This document shows, piece after piece, positions 58,774 through 64,000 of a DNA stretch of 64,000 nt. Under the pieces are notes generated by a model. That model saw only the letters and a program-made list of their open reading frames with translations, did not search any database and was not told where the DNA came from. Positions within the stretch are counted from its first letter, which is position 1. Each line of letters starts with the position of its first letter. Made by a program: the position numbers and the translations under genes. Source of the stretch: Comamonas fluminis (GTDB taxonomy: Bacteria > Pseudomonadota > Gammaproteobacteria > Burkholderiales > Burkholderiaceae_C); the NCBI RefSeq assembly GCF_019186805.1, contig NZ_CP066783.1, forward strand, positions 3,175,501 through 3,239,500, given 5' to 3'.

Positions 58774-59049
58774 ATGGGAATCGTCAAAATTTCAGACCAG
58801 CTGCACGATCAGGTGCGGTTGTCCAGCGCGGCACTTGGCCGCTCCATCAACGCCCAGGCTGAGCACTGGCTGCGTGTCGGCCAGATGGCCGAGCACCACC
58901 CCCAGCTGAACTACGAGGGCATTTGCGCACTGCTGCTGCAGCAAGCCGAGCACGAGTTGCAAATCGGCGCCTCCCGCCAGGACGCAGCCGACGCACACAC
59001 CGAAATGCGCCGCCCCCGCCCCGTACGTCTGGTCGGAGGCATGCAATGA
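58774..59049 (+). CDS. ParD-like family protein
   Basis: A 91-residue protein starting MGIVKISDQLHDQVRLSSAA and then LGRSINAQAEHWLRVGQMAE, a ribbon-helix-helix pattern of the ParD-like family (antitoxin-like DNA-binding fold). No ParE toxin is next to it. The stop overlaps the methionine aminopeptidase ATG by 4 bp, so the two are translated together. It may repress its own operon. Confidence 0.8.
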   Translation: MGIVKISDQLHDQVRLSSAALGRSINAQAEHWLRVGQMAEHHPQLNYEGICALLLQQAEHELQIGASRQDAADAHTEMRRPRPVRLVGGMQ

Positions 59050-59852
59050 AGCGCGGAAAGCAAAAAGTCGTTCCTATCAACGACGCATCGGACATCTACC
59101 TCTCGCGCAAGGCCGGTGGTCTGGCTGCCAAGGTGCTGGCCATGCTGACGCCGCATGTGCAACCCGGCGTCAGCACGGGAGAGCTGGACAAGCTGTGCCA
59201 TGACTACATCGTGGACGAGCTCCAATGCGTGCCGACCAATGTGGGCTATTACGGCTTTCCCAAGACGGTGTGCACCTCGGTCAACCATGTGATCTGCCAC
59301 GGCATTCCCGACGACAAGCAAATCCTCAAGGAAGGCGACATCGTTAACGTGGATGTGGCCGTGACCACGCCCGAGGGCTGGATTGGCGACACGAGCCGCA
59401 TGTATTACGTGGGCCAGCCCAGCAACCTGGCCAAGCGTCTGGTCAACACCACCTACGAAGCGCTGGTGGCTGGCATTCACGCCGTCAAGCCCGGCGCCAC
59501 GCTGGGCGATGTGGGCCACGCCATTCAAACCGTAGCCCAGCGCGAGCGCTTTTCCATCGTGCGTGAGTACTGCGGTCACGGCATTGGCAAGGTCTATCAC
59601 GACGAGCCCCAGGTGCTGCACTACGGCACGCCCGGCCAGGGCCTGGTGCTGCAGCCCGGCATGATCTTCACCATCGAACCCATGCTCAACGCGGGCAAGG
59701 CCGCCACGCGCGAGCTGGCCGACGGCTGGACGGTGATTACCAACGACAAGTCGCTGTCTGCCCAGTGGGAGCATATGGTGGTGGTGACCGAAACCGGTTT
59801 TGATGTGCTCACGCCCTGGCCCGAAGGCACGGGCGACTATCCCGCGATCTAA
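59046..59852 (+). CDS. map: Methionine aminopeptidase, type I
   Basis: Removes the initiator methionine from nascent proteins. The 268-residue product has the five metal ligands in context: NVDVAVTTPEGWIGDTSRMY (two Asp), EYCGHGIGKVYHDEP (His), FTIEPMLNAGK (Glu) and SAQWEHMVVVTETG (Glu). It lacks the N-terminal zinc-finger extension. It overlaps the ParD-like gene (ATGA). Many bacteria have a separate map next to rpsB, so this may be a second copy. Confidence 0.95.
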   Translation: MKRGKQKVVPINDASDIYLSRKAGGLAAKVLAMLTPHVQPGVSTGELDKLCHDYIVDELQCVPTNVGYYGFPKTVCTSVNHVICHGIPDDKQILKEGDIVNVDVAVTTPEGWIGDTSRMYYVGQPSNLAKRLVNTTYEALVAGIHAVKPGATLGDVGHAIQTVAQRERFSIVREYCGHGIGKVYHDEPQVLHYGTPGQGLVLQPGMIFTIEPMLNAGKAATRELADGWTVITNDKSLSAQWEHMVVVTETGFDVLTPWPEGTGDYPAI

Positions 59853-59873
59853 GCCGCCGCAGACCTGCCCATC

Positions 59874-60206
59874 ATGAGCAATTACCTGTATCTGGGTCTG
59901 GCCATCATCAGCGAGGTGATTGCCACCTCGTTTCTGGCCAAATCCAACGGCTTTACCAATCTGGCGCCCACCGCCATTGCGCTGGTGGGCTACACCATCT
60001 CGTTTTTTCTGCTGTCGCTGACGCTGCGCACCGTGCCCACGGGCGTGGCCTACGCCATCTGGTCGGGCGTGGGCATTGTGCTGGTGTCTGCCGTGGCCTA
60101 TTTCTGGCAGGGCCAGAAGCTGGATATGCCCGCCATCGTTGGCATGGGCATGATTGTGTGCGGCGTGCTGGTGATCAATCTGTTTTCAAAGACCGCCGGT
60201 CACTGA
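59874..60206 (+). CDS. Small multidrug resistance (SMR) transporter
   Basis: A 110-residue protein with four membrane helices. The conserved helix-1 glutamate is in IISEVIATSFLAKS (Glu14), and helix 3 has TGVAYAIWSGVGIVLVSAVA, as in EmrE/QacE. It likely exports cationic drugs or quaternary ammonium compounds by proton antiport. It follows map by 21 bp and its 3' end overlaps the convergent hydrolase by 7 bp. Confidence 0.92.
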   Translation: MSNYLYLGLAIISEVIATSFLAKSNGFTNLAPTAIALVGYTISFFLLSLTLRTVPTGVAYAIWSGVGIVLVSAVAYFWQGQKLDMPAIVGMGMIVCGVLVINLFSKTAGH

Positions 60207-60880
60207 TCGACATCTGCTGCAGGTTTGGTCAAGTCCTGCAGCCACTGCATGCTGGCCTTGAGTTCCTCGGGGCGAATTTCATGCGCACCGGGGTACTCGT
60301 GATAGACCAGACTTAGCGGCAGCGCACCCAGCTTGTCACGAATGGCGTGGGCGCTGGTCAGTGGAATCACGTTGTCATAAGTGCCGTGGCTGACCCACGC
60401 GCTTTTGCCCTCAAACGCCTGCGCAGGTGCATGCAGCGATGCGATCTCGGGCAGCAAGCGGCTGTGCCAGACCAGCGCGCCACGCAGCGTCTGCGGCTGG
60501 GTCAGCAACTGGCTCAGCGCCATGATGCCGCCCTGGCTGAAGCCCCCCAGCACAATGCGCTCTGGCGCAATGCCCAGTTGCGCGGCCTTGTCGGCCACCG
60601 TCTGCTGCACCAGGGCGCGGGCCTGCTGCTCCTGCGGCACATGAATATGGCGCGTGCCATCGGCATCCACCGTGAACTGAAACCAGGCATACGCCCCCTG
60701 CCCCATGGCAAATGGCGCACGCAGGCTGATGACGTGAAACTGCGGCGGCACATAGGGCGCTAGGCCAAACAGGTCTTGCTCATTGCTGCCCACGCCGTGC
60801 ATCAGCACCAGCAGCCAAGGCTGCTGCCCCGCAGCGGGCTGGGCGGGGCGCTCCAGAAAGCCCAGAGATGGTGAATTCAT
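60200..60880 (-). CDS. Alpha/beta hydrolase, carboxylesterase (YpfH) family
   Basis: A 226-residue serine hydrolase. The nucleophile elbow is GGFSQGGIMALS (GxSxG), with the catalytic Asp in YDNVIPLTSA and His in PGAHEIRPEE. LLVLMHGVGSNEQDLFGLA matches the YpfH/phospholipase-carboxylesterase family. The substrate is unknown. The 163 bp upstream hold no gene. Confidence 0.88.
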   Translation of the reverse strand: MNSPSLGFLERPAQPAAGQQPWLLVLMHGVGSNEQDLFGLAPYVPPQFHVISLRAPFAMGQGAYAWFQFTVDADGTRHIHVPQEQQARALVQQTVADKAAQLGIAPERIVLGGFSQGGIMALSQLLTQPQTLRGALVWHSRLLPEIASLHAPAQAFEGKSAWVSHGTYDNVIPLTSAHAIRDKLGALPLSLVYHEYPGAHEIRPEELKASMQWLQDLTKPAADVDQ

Positions 60881-61043
60881 GACAAAACTCCTTCAACCCT
60901 TTATGGGTCAAGCGCTAGCAGCTATATATTTGTGAGGAATGAAGTGCAGCAGCCTTGCCGCTGAACCGCTTCCATATTGTCGATCAATATTATTTTGATA
61001 GCAGTCAGCGCCTGTGTGCGTAGGTTTGATGCCACAAAAGGCA

Positions 61044-61460
61044 CTAATCCCTGTCCGCAGGCCGCTGGCGCAACTGTTTGATGCCGCTGCGCAGGCTTTT
61101 GCCCTGCAAACGCCGCTGCTGCGAAGACCAGGTGGGCTTGGTTGCCTTGCGCAGCGTGGGTGGCTTGGCCACGCTGGCCACCAGTGCATTCAGGCGCTGC
61201 AAACCATCCCACAGATTGTGTTCCTGCGTGCGGTATTTCTGCGCCTTGATGACCACCACGCCTTCGGTGGTGATGCGTGAGTCGCCCTGTGCCAGCAGCC
61301 GCTGCTGCACATCCTCGGGCAGGCGCGAGCTGCGCACATCAAAGCGCAGATGCACAGCGCTGGCGACCTTGTTGACGTTCTGACCGCCGGGCCCCTGCGA
61401 GCGCACGGCTGTCCATTCGATATCCTGCTCGAACAGTTCAAAGGCGGCGGGCTTTGTCAT
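61044..61460 (-). CDS. arfB: Ribosome-rescue hydrolase ArfB (YaeJ)
   Basis: ArfB releases peptides from ribosomes stalled without a stop codon. The 138-residue product has the peptidyl-tRNA hydrolase motif RSQGPGGQNVNKVASAVHL (GGQ) and a basic C-terminal tail (KATKPTWSSQQRRLQGKSLR) that enters the empty mRNA channel. Its ATG overlaps the upstream hydrolase stop by 4 bp. Confidence 0.95.
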   Translation of the reverse strand: MTKPAAFELFEQDIEWTAVRSQGPGGQNVNKVASAVHLRFDVRSSRLPEDVQQRLLAQGDSRITTEGVVVIKAQKYRTQEHNLWDGLQRLNALVASVAKPPTLRKATKPTWSSQQRRLQGKSLRSGIKQLRQRPADRD

Positions 61461-62392
61461 GCCAGCACTTTCAGCAGCGCTGCCGTGGTGACAGCCGGGT
61501 CTTCGTGCTGCACCCAGTGACCCAGCCCGTCCAGCATCTGCCAGTTCACACCGGCAGGGTGACTGCGCTGCAGCGCCGCCTGCAACTCATCCAGGCGGCC
61601 AATATAAAGCGGGTCAAACTCGCCATAAATCGCCGCAACACGGGCTTTCACCTTGGGCAGCGCCTGCGCCAGGATGTCTGTGCGCGACAGGCGGCGGCGT
61701 GGCAGCCGATCTCGCGCAACGTTCAGCGCATGCAGGGCCAGGGTTTCTTCGTCAATACGACTGGCGTCATGCAGCATCAGCTCCGCCAGATTGTGGTGAT
61801 GTGCCTGCATCTGCGCGGGCAGCCCCTGCAAATGGCGCCAGCCCTTGAGCCTGACCACGCGCCCTTCGGTAATGCCCATGGCCGGAGCGCCAACGAGCAC
61901 CAGTTGGCGGATATGCACAGGAAACTGCGCTGCCAGCAAACCGGCAGCCATGCCGCCAAAGGAAAAACCGATGAGATCACAGACGGACGAGCCGCTTTGC
62001 TGCGCCAGAAGTTGCGCCAGGCCATGGGCCAGCGGCGCGATGAGCGTATCCACATCCATGCCGCCGGGCACGCCGTCCGATTCGCCAAAACCCGGCAAAT
62101 CTGCAATCCAGATGCTGTAGCCCGCTTGCGTCAGCGGCTCAATCACGCGCAACCAGTGCGTCCAGCTGCCGCTGCCGCCGTGCAGCAGCACCAGCGGAAC
62201 AGGCTTGCGCGCCACCCCCGCGGCTGGCTCCCAACCATGCCACACCATGCGGCCAGCGCCTGGCTGCTCGCTCAGCGGCGTGGTAACCCGCTGGCTGCGG
62301 GCCTGCAGCTCTTGAATGCTGGCGGGCACAGCCAGCCCCAGCGCATCGGCCACGGCCTGCAAGGACTGTGGCTGATCAGCCGTGGTTACCAC
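61457..62392 (-). CDS. Alpha/beta hydrolase
   Basis: A 311-residue alpha/beta-fold hydrolase. VLLHGGSGSWTHWLRV gives the oxyanion region, IGFSFGGMAAGLLA the nucleophile elbow (GFSFGG), and GLGHWVQHEDP the catalytic histidine. The substrate is unknown. It starts with GTG at 62390-62392, overlapping the aroQ stop, and is coupled to arfB by 4 bp, so aroQ, this gene and arfB form one transcription unit. Confidence 0.85.
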   Translation of the reverse strand: MVTTADQPQSLQAVADALGLAVPASIQELQARSQRVTTPLSEQPGAGRMVWHGWEPAAGVARKPVPLVLLHGGSGSWTHWLRVIEPLTQAGYSIWIADLPGFGESDGVPGGMDVDTLIAPLAHGLAQLLAQQSGSSVCDLIGFSFGGMAAGLLAAQFPVHIRQLVLVGAPAMGITEGRVVRLKGWRHLQGLPAQMQAHHHNLAELMLHDASRIDEETLALHALNVARDRLPRRRLSRTDILAQALPKVKARVAAIYGEFDPLYIGRLDELQAALQRSHPAGVNWQMLDGLGHWVQHEDPAVTTAALLKVLA

Positions 62393-62829
62393 TGAGCCAC
62401 CGCCTCAATTGCCAGGCCGTAGCCAGCCACCCCCAGGCCGCACATCACAGCGCGTGCTGTGGCAGACAGGTAGGAGTGGTGGCGAAAGCTCTCACGCGCA
62501 TGAACATTGCTGATGTGCAGCTCCAGCAGCGGCACGCCCGTGCCTTTGACAGCATCCAGAATTGCCACGCTGGTGTGGGTGTAGGCCGCAGCATTCATCA
62601 CCACCGCAGCCAGCTCACCCTTGGCGTGCACACGGCCCGCTTCGTGCACCCAATCCACCATCTCGCCTTCGTGGTTGGTCTGGCGAAACACCAGCGCCAA
62701 GCCGTTGCGGGCGCAAGCCTCTTCGCAGAGCTTTTGCACATCCGCCAGTGTGGACGAGCCGTAAATCGCAGGTTCGCGCATGCCCAGCAGATTGAGGTTG
62801 GGGCCATTGAGGACGTAAACGGTTTTCAC
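62386..62829 (-). CDS. aroQ: 3-dehydroquinate dehydratase, type II
   Basis: Third step of the shikimate pathway. The 147-residue product has LNGPNLNLLGMREPAIYG, FRQTNHEGEMVDWVHEA, NAAAYTHTSVAILDAV and HISNVHARESFRHHSYLS, all diagnostic. It starts with GTG at 62827-62829. Confidence 0.97.
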   Translation of the reverse strand: MKTVYVLNGPNLNLLGMREPAIYGSSTLADVQKLCEEACARNGLALVFRQTNHEGEMVDWVHEAGRVHAKGELAAVVMNAAAYTHTSVAILDAVKGTGVPLLELHISNVHARESFRHHSYLSATARAVMCGLGVAGYGLAIEAVAQW

Positions 62830-62894
62830 GGACTAGCTCTCCTTGTTCTGAAACTGCCCCGGATTATGCGAGTGTCCAGACTGGGCGCAGGCAT

Positions 62895-62919
62895 AAAAAA
62901 ACGGCTGCCGAAGCAGCCG
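62895..62919 (-). terminator. Rho-independent terminator
   Basis: On the minus strand CGGCTGC-TTCG-GCAGCCG is followed by seven T residues. It lies 46 bp after the stop of the His-rich protein gene. Confidence 0.9.
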
Positions 62920-62964
62920 CGCACTTAAATTTTCACAACACAGAGCCTGATCCCGGCTCAGGCC

Positions 62965-63333
62965 TCAGCGGCGGTGGCCGTAACCATGGCCATGACCGTG
63001 GCGATAGCCGTGACCATGCCAGCGCGGGCCGCCACCGTAGTAGCCGTAGCCCGGTGCCACATACACGGGTGCAGGGCGGTAAATGGGGCGAGGTTCGTAA
63101 TAAACCGGTGCGGGAGGTGCGTAGTACACGGGACGGGGAGGCGCCACATACACGGGAGGGGGAGGCATGTACACAGGGGCCGGTGTACCTACCACAACGC
63201 CTGGCACACCCACGCCGATGGACAGGCTCACACCACCATGGGCCTGTGCGGACACGGCTGCCATCAAACCAGCGGCGGCCACCGCAGCGGCAGCCAGAAA
63301 CTTTGTCATCTTGGGGGAAGTTGTCTTGAACAT
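62965..63333 (-). CDS. Exported Pro/Tyr- and His/Gly-rich protein
   Basis: A 122-residue protein with a signal peptide (FLAAAAVAAAGLMAAVSAQA), a short beta-like segment (GGVSLSIGVGVPGVVVGTP), then Pro-Val-Tyr repeats (PVYMPPPPVYVAPPRPVYYA) and a C-terminal His/Gly tail (HGHGYRHGHGHGYGHRR). The tail could bind metal ions; function unknown. The ATG at 63333 has AGAGGAG upstream; an upstream in-frame start at 63432 precedes that site and is rejected. Confidence 0.8.
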   Translation of the reverse strand: MFKTTSPKMTKFLAAAAVAAAGLMAAVSAQAHGGVSLSIGVGVPGVVVGTPAPVYMPPPPVYVAPPRPVYYAPPAPVYYEPRPIYRPAPVYVAPGYGYYGGGPRWHGHGYRHGHGHGYGHRR

Positions 63334-63498
63334 CACAATCTCCTCTTTCTCATTGAACGGACAGGCCTGCCAAAGCATGCAAAACCTGCGGCCCTGCCTA
63401 TACAACGCATGAGAATACGATTTGGATGTCAAGGTTCCTCAAAAACATTGTGTCCGCAGGTAAATGCGAGGTCATGAGGCTCGTCCTAAAATGGCGCG

Positions 63499-64000
63499 AT
63501 GAGCTCTGCTGACGCATCCAAATCCAATAACGCTGCCCCCGAGGCAGTCAAGCCCACCAACTTCCTGCGCCAGATCATCGAATCTGATCTGGAAAAGGGT
63601 ACGCATTCCCAGCGCCGCTGGGGCGGCACCCCTGGCGACGCCCAGCATCACAAGCAGGGCCAGCCCGATCCCGCCAAGATCCGCACCCGCTTTCCCCCAG
63701 AGCCCAATGGCTATCTGCACGTAGGTCACGCCAAGAGCATTTGCGTGAACTTCGGTCTGGCGCGCGACTTTGCCGGCACCTGCCACCTGCGCTTTGACGA
63801 CACCAACCCCGTCAAGGAAGACCAGGAGTACGTGGACGCCATCATTGAAGCCGTGCGCTGGCTGGGCTTTGACTGGAAAGATGCAGACGGGCACGAAAAC
63901 CTTTACTTCGCCAGCAATTACTTCGACTTCATGTACCGCGCCGCCGTGTACCTGATCGAACAAGGTCTGGCCTATGTGGACGAGCAATCTGCTGACGACA
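63499..64000 (+). CDS. glnS: Glutaminyl-tRNA synthetase, N-terminal part
   Basis: The first 167 codons are in the window. The product has [14 protein letters not shown], the class I signature [16 protein letters not shown] (HIGH motif as HVGH), and [15 protein letters not shown]. This is GlnRS, which charges tRNA-Gln directly. ATG 63499 ([10 protein letters not shown]) is the first plausible start. The gene runs off the right edge. Confidence 0.95.
   Translation, partial: MSSADASKSNNAAPEAVKPTNFLRQIIESDLEKGTHSQRRWGGTPGDAQHHKQGQPDPAKIRTRFPPEPNGYLHVGHAKSICVNFGLARDFAGTCHLRFDDTNPVKEDQEYVDAIIEAVRWLGFDWKDADGHENLYFASNYFDFMYRAAVYLIEQGLAYVDEQSADD

Overview
The window looks like a chromosomal segment of a betaproteobacterium of the family Comamonadaceae, most likely Comamonas or a close relative. 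The basis is the housekeeping gene order (ispG-hisS-yfgM-bamB-der-hfq-hflX-hflK-hflC-hisZ-purA and surE-pcm-nlpD-rluD-scpB-rluB-ndk-rlmN-pilF-rodZ) and the protein sequences. The genus is an inference from memory, not from a search.

Positions 1-17.5 kb hold a complete type I-F CRISPR-Cas locus read on the minus strand: cas1, a cas2-cas3 fusion, cas8f (csy1), cas5f (csy2), cas7f (csy3), cas6f (csy4), a leader of about 130 bp, and a very long array. I count 139 full 28-bp repeats and 139 spacers between 262 and 8607. The leader-distal end is cut by an IS3-family element whose terminus lies exactly 8 nt into a repeat, so the array probably continues outside the window. Many spacers overlap one another or match diverged versions of the same target. 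This lets the 5'-CC PAM be read from the array alone and points to repeated, probably primed, acquisition from a family of related phages.

From 17.6 to 28.5 kb: exonuclease III, the nitrogen regulators NtrB/NtrC, glutamine synthetase with a sigma-54 promoter and two NtrC-like sites, and a run of envelope or unknown proteins (EI24 membrane protein, sterol desaturase family, polysaccharide deacetylase, beta-propeller protein). From 28.7 to 42.3 kb lies a conserved minus-strand cluster for purine and histidine metabolism, HflKC/HflX/Hfq quality control and RNA regulation, ribosome assembly (Der), outer-membrane assembly (BamB, YfgM) and isoprenoid synthesis (IspG). From 42.4 to 52.5 kb: RodZ-like and PilF-like proteins, RlmN, Ndk, RluB, ScpB, RluD, NlpD-like, Pcm and SurE. 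From 52.5 kb on, mixed-strand genes follow: quinone oxidoreductase, PhoD-type phosphatase, cardiolipin-synthase-like lipoprotein, NDH-2-like dehydrogenase, a ParD-like protein coupled to methionine aminopeptidase, an SMR transporter, hydrolases, ArfB, AroQ, a His-rich exported protein and the start of glnS.

I saw no tRNA or rRNA genes. Everything after 17.6 kb looks like ordinary core genome; the novel content is in the CRISPR locus.
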